A stretch of 64,000 bases of DNA from Terrimonas pollutisoli (lineage in GTDB: Bacteria > Bacteroidota > Bacteroidia > Chitinophagales > Chitinophagaceae). The number at the start of each line of letters is the position of its first letter. Within the stretch, counting starts at the first letter, position 1. The translations under genes were made by a program, and so were the position numbers. The notes under the pieces were generated by a model, which made no database searches, was not told the origin of the DNA, and worked only from the letters and a program-made list of their open reading frames with translations. Below are positions 37,105 to 46,200 of the stretch, in pieces. The stretch covers positions 124,001-188,000 of the forward strand of contig NZ_JARKNA010000003.1 in assembly GCF_029360765.1 (NCBI RefSeq), in the 5' to 3' direction.

Positions 37105-37557
37105 ATGAAAACAATATTTGACAAAGAAACAAGAGCGGAACTGATCAGCCGGATCAATTCCCTGGATGAAAATTGTAAAGCTCAATGGGGCAAAATGAAT
37201 GTTTATCAAATGGCCAAACATTGTACGATATGGGACGATTGGGTGCTGGGGAAAACGAATGTTACCTATAAGCAGGGATTCTTAGGATTAATCTTTGGCC
37301 GGATGGCCTTAAAACCTATGGTAAAGGATGACCGGCCTATCAAAAAAAATATGCCGTCCGGAAGGGCTTTTATTGTAAAAGACAACGACGGAAATATCGA
37401 ACATCAAAAAAAGATTTGGACAGAGAGAATTGCTGCCTATGAGCATTTCTCCAACCCGCGTTTTATTCACGACTTTTTTGGCAAAATGACCGTTGACGAA
37501 ATCGGCATTTTTGCTTATAAACATGCGGACCATCATTTAAGACAGTTTAACGCCTGA
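37105..37557 (+). CDS. DUF1569 protein (DinB-like superfamily)
   Basis: 150 residues, the full length of DUF1569. The helical bundle's likely metal-ligand histidines are in YQMAKHCTIW and KHADHHLRQF. The family is related to DinB/YfiT proteins and has no proven reaction. It lies 146 bases from, and divergent to, the GlxA-type regulator, and is followed by a dispersed repeat. Confidence 0.9.
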   Translation: MKTIFDKETRAELISRINSLDENCKAQWGKMNVYQMAKHCTIWDDWVLGKTNVTYKQGFLGLIFGRMALKPMVKDDRPIKKNMPSGRAFIVKDNDGNIEHQKKIWTERIAAYEHFSNPRFIHDFFGKMTVDEIGIFAYKHADHHLRQFNA

Positions 37558-37610
37558 TCACAACAATCAAAATATAGCAGGAGGGTAATTCCTTCGCCTA
37601 AAGGTTCGTG

Positions 37611-37710
37611 CCTCAGCCACGCAGCCGATAGCTATCGGGTCTCTGTGTATAACATCCTATAATTTTTATTTTTCTTATTGGTTTGGAACATTACGAGCAA
37701 CGGGGAGGAT
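37611..37710 (+). repeat. CCGATAGCTATCGG repeat, copy 1
   Basis: One of four copies of a roughly 100-base repeat. It carries GCCGATAGCTATCGGGTCTC, then TATAACATCCTATAATTTTT and TTCTTATTGGTTTGGAACA, ending near CGGGGAGGA. Confidence 0.75.
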
Positions 37711-37726
37711 AGTGTCGATTAAATAG

Positions 37727-38077
37727 TTAGATAATATACAGGATTTCATCAGACGTCTCTGTTTGTAATGCAGAGTCTTTAAAATAAACGGACACAGGAA
37801 AAATTACATCTTCATTTCTGCCCCAGTAAATATTTCCATTCTTTACAATAAATTTTTTAAAACGTTCCGGTGCAAAGTATTTCAGGTTATCTCCTTTTAC
37901 ATATTTTTCAAATAAGGGAAGAAAGTTCACTAACTGTGTACGACCGGATGAAAAAGTGACAGCAATGGAAAAATCACTGATGTAACGGGCGGCCAGGACA
38001 GTTATATTTTCTTCTTTAGCTTTTTTCGAATCACTTCGCACTTTACGCTTTTGTGAAAGATGAACACTGTTTCCCAT
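37727..38077 (-). CDS. DUF2442 protein
   Basis: 116 residues. After a basic N-terminal 28 residues comes the DUF2442 domain: AVTFSSGRTQLVNFLPLF and KGDNLKYFAPERFKKFIV. DUF2442 proteins normally sit next to DUF4160 proteins in a pair suspected to be toxin-antitoxin-like. Here the DUF4160 partner directly upstream is frameshifted and its 3' end overlaps this start by 76 bases. Function unproven. Confidence 0.85.
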   Translation of the reverse strand: MGNSVHLSQKRKVRSDSKKAKEENITVLAARYISDFSIAVTFSSGRTQLVNFLPLFEKYVKGDNLKYFAPERFKKFIVKNGNIYWGRNEDVIFPVSVYFKDSALQTETSDEILYII

Positions 38078-38312
38078 TTTTCAATTATTTGTTTGTAATA
38101 AGCTTTTAAAAATACGGCTACTTCATTGGCTTCCACTTCTGTTAAAGGAGTTTTTCCTTTAACTTTTTTGAATACTAAAGTTAGTCATCTCCGGCAATAA
38201 GAAATTCCACCTTGGTTTCTCTCTGTTGAATCTGAACATGTACATGAATAGGTAAGTGGTCATTGGTATAGAAACGAATCAGGTAGCTGAGGTATTGAAA
38301 TATTTTTGGCAT
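38002..38312 (-). pseudogene. frameshifted DUF4160 gene
   Basis: Reading leftward from the ATG at 38312, the first frame gives YLIRFYTNDHLPIHVHVQ and KVEFLIAGDD, then a stop at 38181. A second frame continues without gap with LTLVFKKVKGKTPLTEVEAN, AVFLKAYYKQIIEKW and ends at 38002. Joined, these make a typical DUF4160 protein (HxHV motif near the N-terminus, KW near the C-terminus). One base is missing near 38185. The 3' part overlaps the DUF2442 start, the normal arrangement of this gene pair. Confidence 0.8.
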
Positions 38313-38415
38313 ATACCGGAAGTTACAAATTTCTCAGCTTGCTATTTGGTTCATGGAATCTTCCTTTGCAAGCAATGCATCAACCCCAAGCCCCTGTTTA
38401 TTTCATGCTGGTTTG

Positions 38416-38540
38416 AGCCACGTTGAGGCTGATGCGGAGATGCACCCGACAGCTATCGGGTCTCCGCATAACTGTGTGCAACCTCCACACAACCATTCGA
38501 CTTTTTTATGTATTGAACACTACCGACAACCGGGAAGGAA
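38416..38540 (+). repeat. CCGATAGCTATCGG repeat, copy 2
   Basis: Carries CCACGTTGAGGCTGATGCGG, CACCCGACAGCTATCGGGTC and TATTGAACACTACCGACAAC. The middle part differs from the other copies, replaced by a stretch with CAACCTCCACACAACC. Confidence 0.7.
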
Positions 38541-38557
38541 GACCCACTGGTATACAG

Positions 38558-39154
38558 TTATTTTATAAATTTTGACTTTTCAAGCATTGATTCAATTTCT
38601 TCTTTTGTTCGTTCGTCCAGATACAAATAGCTGATGCCAAAATTGTATCCCTTATAGAATTTGGACAAAAGAAATGAGTTAAACAGGACTCTGTCCCCGA
38701 CCTTGACTGTGATACGGAACTTATCAAAACTTACACCGTCAATCTTTGCCTTTCCTGAAGCGGTATCGATTGTTGCATCTTTCATTTTTTCAGCAAAGGT
38801 GGCATAAACCATGTCTTTAAGCTGTTGATTTGAGGCTTGCCAGCTCCCGTCTGTCCTGGGATTAAATCGTTCTATCGTCGCATTGAAATAATTGAATTTG
38901 TTTTTAGTTGCACCGATCAACGTTATTGTCCCGGAAACATCTGCTGTTATATCATTTGCTTCTTCCAATGCTTTAAGTCCACGTTCCATCCGTGCTGTGT
39001 TCTGTGAAGAATCCATCACCTCGAAACCAGGGGGTAGTTCGATTGTCCAGCCAACCTGTTTGAACGAATAGATTCTTTGGCTTTCCTGAGCATTAGTTTG
39101 ATTAACTGCAAAAAGAGTAATTGCCAGAAGGAATGTTTTGATAGGATAAGGCAT
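38558..39154 (-). CDS. secreted protein of unknown function
   Basis: 198 residues with a signal peptide (PIKTFLLAITLFAVN, cleavage near NAQ). The mature part has SFKQVGWTIELPPGFEVMD near its start and a C-terminal alternating pattern with FGISYLYLDERTKEEIE, which recalls small periplasmic proteins annotated as PsbP-like or DUF1795-like. No catalytic motif. It is flanked by two dispersed repeat copies and probably transcribed alone. Confidence 0.78.
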   Translation of the reverse strand: MPYPIKTFLLAITLFAVNQTNAQESQRIYSFKQVGWTIELPPGFEVMDSSQNTARMERGLKALEEANDITADVSGTITLIGATKNKFNYFNATIERFNPRTDGSWQASNQQLKDMVYATFAEKMKDATIDTASGKAKIDGVSFDKFRITVKVGDRVLFNSFLLSKFYKGYNFGISYLYLDERTKEEIESMLEKSKFIK

Positions 39155-39406
39155 ATCAAAAAGAGTTGTATGATTTATTGGAGCTGAATTTAATTCATTT
39201 TTATTAGGGGTGCAACCTCACGCTTAATAAAGCGGTAGTGAAAGACCGGACCATAGCATTTTTCAATCATTGTGCCGAATCCATAACACAAAGCTAAGGT
39301 GATACCGATGGGAAGTAGAACCCGGACGACCAGGCTCTGTTTTCCACAATGTCATCTCTAAGGACAAATCCGGCTTTTTTGCTATTTTTATAATCCAATC
39401 ATTAAT

Positions 39407-39640
39407 ATGGAAACAGTTATTAAAATACATCCATCAGAACTCAATTCCAGCCTTATCAATAAGATCAGGAAATTTATCGGGAATAATGAAAATGTTGATG
39501 TCACAATTTCCTTAAAGGAATTTGACCCTGCTTATGTGGATGCCCTTGACCGTTCCATTGACCAGGCAGAAAACGGCGACGAACTTATCACGATGACAAT
39601 GGAAGAATTCGTAGCCTATACGCCAAAGAAAAGGCAGTGA
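39407..39640 (+). CDS. antitoxin of a YoeB-type module
   Basis: 77 residues, acidic, ending in ELITMTMEEFVAYTPKK, a helix-rich tail typical of toxin-wrapping antitoxin C-termini. The N-terminal 30 residues are probably the DNA-binding or dimerisation part. It overlaps the toxin gene by 4 bases (GTGA), the usual coupling in RelBE/YefM-YoeB modules. The specific antitoxin subfamily cannot be named. Confidence 0.82.
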   Translation: METVIKIHPSELNSSLINKIRKFIGNNENVDVTISLKEFDPAYVDALDRSIDQAENGDELITMTMEEFVAYTPKKRQ

Positions 39641-39894
39641 GAAACGTTGCTTTTACCCCTGTAGCTTTTCAGGAATACAATGAATGGTTTGAAGCCAACG
39701 AACAACTGGTTAGCCGCATCAAGACATTGATACGTGACACTGACCGTGATCCTTTTAGAGGAATTGGCAAGCCTGAACCATTGAAAGGAAACTGGACTGG
39801 TTACTGGAGCCGCCGCATTGACCAGGAACACCGGTTGATATATAAAGTGTCCGATTCACAAATTCTTATTGCCAAATGCAAAGGCCATTATTAG
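39637..39894 (+). CDS. YoeB/Txe-family toxin (mRNA interferase)
   Basis: 85 residues starting with GTG inside the antitoxin stop. The core motifs of YoeB are intact: a Glu in GKPEPLKGNWTGYWSRRI, an Arg in QEHRLIYKV, and the C-terminal CKGHY with its catalytic His and final Tyr. YoeB cleaves mRNA in the ribosomal A site. The complete motif set suggests a functional toxin, unlike the degenerate pair at 42.5-43.0 kb. Confidence 0.93.
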   Translation: MRNVAFTPVAFQEYNEWFEANEQLVSRIKTLIRDTDRDPFRGIGKPEPLKGNWTGYWSRRIDQEHRLIYKVSDSQILIAKCKGHY

Positions 39895-39917
39895 CCAGAT
39901 TTCTTTGGTAGATGGAC

Positions 39918-40027
39918 AGCCTCGTTGAGGCTGATGCGGAGATGCACCCGATAGCTATCGGGTGTCCGTTTAACATCCGATAATTTTTATTTTTCTTATT
40001 GGTTTGGAACACTACGGATAGCGGGGA
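39918..40027 (+). repeat. CCGATAGCTATCGG repeat, copy 3
   Basis: Contains the perfect palindrome CCCGATAGCTATCGGG, framed by GATGCGGAGATG on the left and GTGTCCGTTTAACATCC on the right, then TATTGGTTTGGAACACTACG. Confidence 0.8.
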
Positions 40028-40090
40028 CTCATCGCTTTTGAAATTGATTCCTTCGTCAGGTCAAAATTCATTAATTCACGATATTGGATA

Positions 40091-40444
40091 TCAATTGGGT
40101 CTTCGAACAATAACGGCTGATTTACTTTTCCGATAGTTTAACACGTGACCTGATCGCATATGTTTTAAGGTTAAAGAGTCATCAGTGAGGACAATGATAT
40201 CGTATTGATACACCTCGCCGTTTTTCCGGTCTGTTTCGATCAGAACATTATTGCTGATTGTATAATCAAAAGCAGCCATCGTATATCCCCTGTGGTAGTC
40301 CAACCGGTTTTTCCCGTTAAAAAAAGATTGACTGGATGTATCGGGCTGCAAATTCCAGATACCGACTAGTTTGTCCGGCTCAACAGAGCTGTTCTTAGCT
40401 GTGCAAGCGCTGGCCAACATGGCTATACAAAAAATATACTTCAT
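40091..40444 (-). CDS. small lipoprotein of unknown function
   Basis: 117 residues from the ATG that starts a lipoprotein signal with lipobox ASAC; the upstream extension of the open frame is not signal-like and runs into a repeat. The mature part (KLVGIWNLQPDTS, FDYTISNNVLIETD, VLTDDSLTLKHM) has the look of a lipocalin-like or DUF5004-type small beta-barrel found in Bacteroidota lipoproteins. No partner genes. Confidence 0.72.
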   Translation of the reverse strand: MKYIFCIAMLASACTAKNSSVEPDKLVGIWNLQPDTSSQSFFNGKNRLDYHRGYTMAAFDYTISNNVLIETDRKNGEVYQYDIIVLTDDSLTLKHMRSGHVLNYRKSKSAVIVRRPN

Positions 40445-40472
40445 GCAAAACAAAAGATTTTTCCAAAAGTAC

Positions 40473-40630
40473 GTTTCCCAGTTGAGTCTCACTGCATGGC
40501 TTCTGGGGGTGGGGTGGACCCGGCGTCATTTTGTAATGAGTTTCTTCGTAGCACGGCGAGTCCACGCCACACACATGGCTATGCTGTGAGACATCGCCTG
40601 TGAAAGGACGGGAGACTGGGCAAGGAATGA
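40473..40630 (+). repeat. RAYT-linked repeat, contiguous copy
   Basis: Starts GTTTCCCAGTTGAGTCTCAC and ends near ACTGGGCAAGGAATG. The left half (40473-40544) matches 41715-41787 and the right half (40545-40630) matches 42400-42513. Here the two halves are contiguous, whereas at 41.7-42.5 kb a transposase gene separates them. Confidence 0.85.
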
Positions 40631-40649
40631 AAAAATGAAGTGATGCCAT

Positions 40650-40765
40650 GATGCGTGTCTCCACGCATCATTCTTCTGACTGTGAGATATTCCAGGGACA
40701 GTCGGAGTGAACTTTCATACAACATTGCTTTAGTTCGAGGATTCCGATGCGTGGAGACACGCATC
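40650..40765 (+). mobile_element. 116-base MITE-like insert with perfect 20-base inverted ends
   Basis: GATGCGTGTCTCCACGCATC at 40650-40669 and its exact reverse complement at 40746-40765 flank a 76-base core without a gene. Each end is itself an imperfect palindrome. It lies between the end of the RAYT-linked repeat and GGACACTAACCGAGG, a sequence that directly follows the sister repeat near 42518. Confidence 0.7.
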
Positions 40766-40939
40766 GGGGCTTTTATTTTACGGACACTAACCGAGGCGAA
40801 AGAAAGAAACTTTCTGACAGTAATGAAGATGATCTTAGTTCGTTTGTCGGTAATTGGTGTTATAGAACTAAATTTGAAATACTCATAGTCCGAACACCTA
40901 CCACGACGTAAGTTTATTACCGATATAACATAAACAATT

Positions 40940-41710
40940 ATGGCAAAATCAAAGACCATCATCCTCATCCACGGAAATTTTGTGAACAATATCAGTTGGA
41001 CAGAATGGAAACGCCACTATGAACAAAAAGGTTATAAAGTTTATACACCGACAAACCCCGGGCATGAGGGTAACCCTGCTGATCTAAGAGCAAAAGTTCA
41101 TCCCGACCTTGTCAAAACTGGGTTCGTAGATGTTGTAAACAATATTGTTCAATTAATAGATAGCTTACCTGAAAAACCATTGGTGATCGGTCACTCTATG
41201 GCAGGCATGGTAACGATGAAACTGGTAGAAATGGAAAAGGCAGCAGCCGGAGTAAGCATTGATGGAGCGCCTCCGAAAAATGTTTTTCCCCCGTTTCAAA
41301 CACTTAAAACTGTGTTGCCAGCCTTTGGGTTCTTTTCTTTCAATAAATATTTTATGGGCAGCCGTAAATGGTACGATTATGCATTTTTCAATACAATACC
41401 TGACGCGGAGAAAACAAAGGCATTTGAAGCGTTGGCTGTACCAGAAAGTTATAAGGTCAGTCGTCAATTAGTTTTAAACTCTTTTTCAAATATAGACTTT
41501 AAGAAACCTCATGTCCCCATTTTATTTGTTGGGGGCGGCAGCGATCATATCTTCCCGCCCCAACTTACCCAAACAATAGCAGGAAGGTATAAGGACTCCA
41601 ATAGCCGGCTTGACGTAAAAATATTTGAAGGTAAAAGTCATTTCATTTGCGGGGAACCTGGTTGGGAAATGGTGGCCGATTATATTTTAGATTGGTATGA
41701 AAACCAGTAA
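40940..41710 (+). CDS. alpha/beta hydrolase
   Basis: 256 residues. The oxyanion-type HGNF near the N-terminus, nucleophile Ser86 in GHSMAG, the acid in GGSDHIFPP and the His in GKSHFICGEPGW form a complete catalytic triad. Cytoplasmic, with no signal peptide. Similar proteins are esterases or lactonases; the substrate cannot be inferred. It stands between a repeat with a MITE-like insert on the left and the RAYT-linked repeat on the right. Confidence 0.93.
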   Translation: MAKSKTIILIHGNFVNNISWTEWKRHYEQKGYKVYTPTNPGHEGNPADLRAKVHPDLVKTGFVDVVNNIVQLIDSLPEKPLVIGHSMAGMVTMKLVEMEKAAAGVSIDGAPPKNVFPPFQTLKTVLPAFGFFSFNKYFMGSRKWYDYAFFNTIPDAEKTKAFEALAVPESYKVSRQLVLNSFSNIDFKKPHVPILFVGGGSDHIFPPQLTQTIAGRYKDSNSRLDVKIFEGKSHFICGEPGWEMVADYILDWYENQ

Positions 41711-41714
41711 TACC

Positions 41715-41787
41715 TGTTTCCCAGCCGGGTCTCACTGCATGGCTTCTGGGGGTGGGGTGGACTCGGCGTCATTTTGTAATGAGTTTC
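41715..41787 (+). repeat. RAYT-linked repeat, left half
   Basis: GTTTCCCAGCCGGGTCTCAC to TAATGAGTTTC matches 40473-40544 with few differences. The match ends sharply where the transposase pseudogene begins. Confidence 0.85.
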
Positions 41788-42381
41788 GTCAGGTCTATAT
41801 CATCAAGCTCCATAAAGTTCATAACAGGATAGGCGGATTGCATGCTACGCAAGTAAACCCGGGCTGAACTGTGTTCATATTCTGTAACATCATTCACAAG
41901 GTTCCATTTACCCCTGCACGGATTATTGTGTATGTAATCAAGCTTTTGCCGGATGAATGAATTACTTCTGCATTCTTTCCAGTCAAATGAGTCTTCCCAC
42001 ACTTCATGTTTTTTGTTTCTTTCTTTGTCTTTAGCTTCTACAGCGAGGTTTAAATTATGCAATAGCCTTGCAGCTCCCTGCAGTTCCAGGCGTTTGATAA
42101 TTTCATAGGCCCAGCCTACCGGCAGGCAGGCATAAATCTTTTCCCGTTTCCGATAATCGTATTAATCGATTGGCCGGTGTTTCTGAAAGTTATCAATGCA
42201 TGCAAATGATTTGGCATAATGACATAACCAGTTATGAAATGCCCTTTTCTTTTAAATGATCGAACCATTTATAAATAAGATCATAACCTTTTACCTGTTC
42301 AATTAAGGATAACCATTGGTAACAGGTGATGGTAATAAAGTAAACCCCATCCGACTCTGTTATTTTTCTTTTGACAGGCAT
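41769..42381 (-). pseudogene. REP-associated tyrosine transposase (RAYT, Y1/HUH) with a frameshift and an insert
   Basis: From an ATG at 42381 the minus strand reads VYFITITCYQWLSLIEQ and YKWFDHLKEKG, shifts frame, continues GHFITGYVIMPNHLHALITF (the HUH metal motif HLH) and GNGKRF, is interrupted by a palindromic insert at 42109-42131, then resumes with AYEIIKRLELQG and the intact C-terminal frame 41769-42062 with KECRSNSFIRQKLDYIHNNP, the Tyr region of Y1 transposases. The gene is inactive as it stands. It lies exactly between the two halves of a repeat that is contiguous at 40473-40630. Confidence 0.88.
42109..42131. repeat. short palindromic insert inside the RAYT gene
   Basis: CCTACCGGCAGGCAGGC and flanks interrupt the transposase frame. 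The same kind of sequence is inserted at 42420-42440 and 49989-50010. Confidence 0.7.
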
Positions 42382-42399
42382 TTAACAAATTACGGATTA

Positions 42400-42530
42400 T
42401 TTCTTCGTAGCACGGCGAGCCTGCCTGCCGGCAAAGGCAGGTCCACGCTACACACAAGGCTATGCTGTGAGACATCGCCTGTGAAAGGATGGGAGACTCA
42501 GCAAGGAATGAGGGGGGACACTAACCGAGG
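42400..42530 (+). repeat. RAYT-linked repeat, right half
   Basis: TTTCTTCGTAGCACGGCGAG through GACATCGCCTGTGAAAGGAT matches 40541-40630, followed by GGACACTAACCGAGG, also present at 40782. It contains a 21-base palindromic insert absent from the sister copy. Confidence 0.85.
42420..42440. repeat. short palindromic insert inside the RAYT-linked repeat
   Basis: CCTGCCTGCCGGCAAAGGCA plus one base interrupts the repeat between CGGCGAG and GTCCACG; the sister copy at 40553 reads straight across. Confidence 0.8.
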
Positions 42531-42539
42531 GGAAGGAAA

Positions 42540-42838
42540 TCACCAATGAATAACTTTTGACGAAACAAACTCTGTGATAATTATTTCTGTGTCCGACTCA
42601 AAAAATACGATTGTATATTTCTTTTTGTAGGGGAGGCATTTATATCCCAAAAGAGTCCGGTTTGGTTCCCGGCATAGGCGATAGCTTTTGCGTCTATCGG
42701 CCATTTTTATGAAGTAATGTACACATCATCGGCAAACTTTTCAGCAGTAGCCAGCATACCCTGTGATCCTATATACCATGCAATGGCTGCAATGTTTTCC
42801 GCCGCTTCCTGTTTTACAACTATTTTCCGGCGGCCCAT
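42540..42838 (-). pseudogene. ParE/RelE-type toxin with a frameshift
   Basis: From the ATG at 42838 the minus strand gives AAENIAAIAWYIGSQGM and ATAEKFADDVY, then a stop at 42707. A second frame takes over at once: RRKSYRLCREPNRTLLGYKC, LPYKKKYTIVFFESDTEI and ITEFVSSKVIHW, ending at 42540. Together these match a ParE/RelE-superfamily toxin. One frameshift near 42710 separates them. The gene starts inside the 3' end of the antitoxin gene. Confidence 0.8.
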
Positions 42839-42990
42839 TTCCTGATCAGTTTTTTGCTATAGGCCCTTGCCTGCTCCACCGTGAAGATTTTTGCCGGTGC
42901 AGTTTTTAATGCAGCTTTTTTTTGGAGGGCCTGGTATTCCTTTTCCCGGATAAGAACATACTTTTTTTTATCAATTACCAGTTGTGTCAT
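42820..42990 (-). CDS. antitoxin partner of the broken ParE/RelE-type toxin
   Basis: A 56-codon gene. It reads MTQLVIDKKKYVLIREKEY, a Lys/Ala-rich centre, and FTVEQARAYSKKLIRKWA before the stop, the short basic N-terminal plus C-terminal helix layout common to antitoxins of this toxin group. It overlaps the toxin start by 19 bases. With its toxin frameshifted, the antitoxin may persist as a solitary relic or an anti-addiction factor. Confidence 0.72.
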   Translation of the reverse strand: MTQLVIDKKKYVLIREKEYQALQKKAALKTAPAKIFTVEQARAYSKKLIRKWAAGK

Positions 42991-43125
42991 ATTGCTGTCT
43001 TAATGTTTAAATCTACAATAAAGTTCGGTTTTTTACAGGCTTTTTAAATGAATGATAACCGGGTAGCATAACTTGAGATAGCCCCGGTTTCCTATCATTG
43101 CAACTAGCAGATAATTGCAGGTATG

Positions 43126-43225
43126 ACAGCTTCTTTGAAGCTGATACGGAGACGCAGTCTCCGTATAACATCCTATAATTTTTATTTTTCTTATTGGTTT
43201 GGAACACTACGGACAACAGGACGGA
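43126..43225 (+). repeat. CCGATAGCTATCGG repeat family, copy 4 (short form)
   Basis: Has GAAGCTGATACGGAGACGCA, TCTCCGTATAACATCCTATA and TATTGGTTTGGAACACTACG but lacks the central CCGATAGCTATCGG palindrome, which is reduced to the GGAGACGCAGTCTCC hairpin. Confidence 0.75.
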
Positions 43226-43235
43226 AATCTATTTC

Positions 43236-46200
43236 TTAATTATTCAACCAGTCTTCAATTTTAGTATCAGGTTCTATCTCCAAATGATAGCATAATATCC
43301 TGAAAAGTTTTTTTAGTTTTTTGTCTGGGCCAGCTTTGTGTATTGTCGGTATGCCTTTCGCCATAAGAAAATCATATTGAAAGAATTCGTGAGCTTGCTC
43401 TTGCATTTTTGCATTCCAAAAGTCAATCAGGAAAGGCTCCACCATAAATTTATAAGCCGATTCGGCAGCTACTTTGGTTGAAATCATTTCCAATCGTTGG
43501 ATCAGGGCTAGATGTAATTGCAAGGTCTTTTTAGCATCACTCTTAAAGGAGGCTATTAAATACAGGAGAAGCCGGAGTTGTGTAGCCAATTTAATTGACT
43601 CGTTGTGTAATAAAAGGATATCATCAGCCGATTTTTCATCATCCATCAAGAATTCAAAAGCCTTTTTTAAAATCAAAAGCGGTTCCTTGTCATCAAAATA
43701 CTCCGTTACCGCATCAAATGCAGTAAGGAATCCGGTTATTGTTTCATCGCTTTTATTGAGGCAATAGTTCCAAAGGCCTTTGATGATAATAAAATTAATG
43801 ACATACTCAAAAAGAAGGTCATCAAAAGAATTAAAAGTGGTCTTCGGCCTGTCTTTTACTATTTCGGAGAGACGTGGATTGTCTATCTTGCCGGAAAGAC
43901 CTGTGCCGGTATTAAACTCGTTAATAACCTTTAATATTTCGATTTCCTTAATAACAGCTTCTTCATATTTATCTTCAAGTATCAGGTAGGTATTCATACC
44001 CGTCATTAAAGAGGCGAAAGGATTTAAAGCAGTTTCTTTATCCAGGTTAAAACATATATAGGCCCATTTTCTTGCTGGCTCTAAATCGCCGATGAATTCA
44101 AACGCTTGTACCATTAAGTAGGCCAGCATAAATTTCCGTTGTTCAAAATAGTAGCCGCCTTCCAGCAGCCGGTCGTTGTTTTTAGAAAAGGTGCCCTGGA
44201 ACGGAATGGCATAAGGCTGTCCGTCAATATCAGCCAGGGGCTTTTTAGCAAGAAGATGGAAATAATAGTTTATGATATGCCCATACCTTATGATTGTACC
44301 TTGATAATCCGCCAGCGGTTTATACGAGAACAGCAGTTTTTCCAATCCTTTTTCAAGCAGGTAAAAGATATCCTTATCCTGTTTGATCTGCCATGTGGAG
44401 ATGGCATACTCGCCAATGACCTTTGCAGAAAATACATCATCTACAAATTGATTTTCGTATTGGGCATTATACGCTTTTTGAGCATATTCATGAGCTACCC
44501 GGATATCTTTATGGCCAAAAATTTCATTTAGAGCTAGGTATGTATCTATTTTCTCTGTAAATATCACAGGGGTTTCTATAACGGCGGCTTCAAGCAGATA
44601 CGGCAGGGCATTTTCCGGCTGCCCGGCATAGAAGAGTTGCCGCCCCAGCTCGTCATATAACAGAAAAGCTCCTATCGGATTATCCCTGATCAGATTGAAA
44701 TGCGAATCGAAAAGATGGATCGCTGCTGCAGTGTCATTTAATTTTGAACAAAGACATCTAATCTGAAATTTCACGCAGCAGGCAATCAAAACAGAAACAT
44801 TATAAGGAGTGATTTTCTCAATTATGATTTCATATTCTTTAAGCAATAAATTCCAGTCAGGATTTTGCTGCGCTGCATAGTGGTCAAACATTTTGGCGCA
44901 GAATAGCAAACAACAAACCTGATTTAAATCTCCATCCAAAGAACGACGCTGCTGTTCCGGGGTCAATAGGGAAAATGAAGAAAGCCATTTGTCGAACCCC
45001 GCAGCATTTTTAACCTGCAATAAGTTATTCCATAACAGGCTCTCGACAGGAAAGGATAATTCAGGAAGCAGCTTGTCAACATCTTTTGCTCGTATCTGAT
45101 CAAGGTGTTTTAGCGACAACAGCAGGTATTCGGAACTTTTTTCAGCATTTGTTCCGGACAAAATTGTAGTTAAAAGAAGGGCTGCATGTGTAACATTGAT
45201 GTTCTCTTTGGCTGCCTGGACAGTAATTTTTTCAAGGTCAGTTATCAGGAAATCTATGCTTTGATCTTTTTTCTTTAAAAACAAATTGATCTGGAGATAC
45301 CTGATTACAGATTTTAAAAACAAGTCCATTTCCTCCGGCAATGCTGTTGAAGACCAATAGAAGGAAAAACCCCAGTCAAAATACAAGTCGGGGTTTTTTA
45401 ATGCCTCTTCCAGCACAAGGGATAACACAAAACCAGCCTGGTTATAGTCTTTCCCATTTATAAAATAAAGGATTGCCTTATTGGCCTTAATCTGATCAAT
45501 TTTCTTTTTTGAAAGTATTTGTCTTCCCAAAGCATTATTAATTAATTTATATATTGCCGGGGACATGTTGTGGCTTTTGATCCTTTTAATTAAAGGGGAT
45601 ATCTCATAACTATCGGTTTTAATTTTTTGCAACCAGATCCCCGACAGCGGGGTAATTTTTTCGTATGGTCGGGAAATGAAAGGCTTAATTGCTGATACGG
45701 TATCAATTTCTTCACTTGTAATGGTACCGGAAACAACCTTTAGTCTATATAGTAAGTCCCGGGAATCAGCATCCGAAACTGTTTTAATAATACGTTCGTA
45801 TGTATCGTCGTCTAATGCACTCGTATAGTTTCCCCTGAATAACTCGATAAAGGTTTCTCTGGTAATATCCCAGTTCAACTTTTTCAGGTAGGAGCACATG
45901 GCATTAACAATAGCAGGATGTCCTTCTGCCGTTTTGCACACTATGCCTTTTAACGTACTCGCTTTATCTTCCGATGCGCCGTAAGCCAACAGGATTTCGG
46001 AAACTTCGCTTTCGTTTAAATACGGGATGGATTTTTCACTAAAAAGGGAGTCGGAGATATAGTCTTTAATTCTAGATTGTAAGATAAAGTTGCTGGTAGA
46101 AAGCAACTCTATATTCCGAGATTTTAAATTACTTACAATATGTTGCAACCTGATCCAATCTGATTTTGATAAGTCAAGCTTAGGTAAATCGTCCAATATT

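Noticed and set aside
40395..40989. Minus-strand frames across the repeat and the MITE-like insert
   Set aside because: They cross repeat boundaries and lack any protein pattern.
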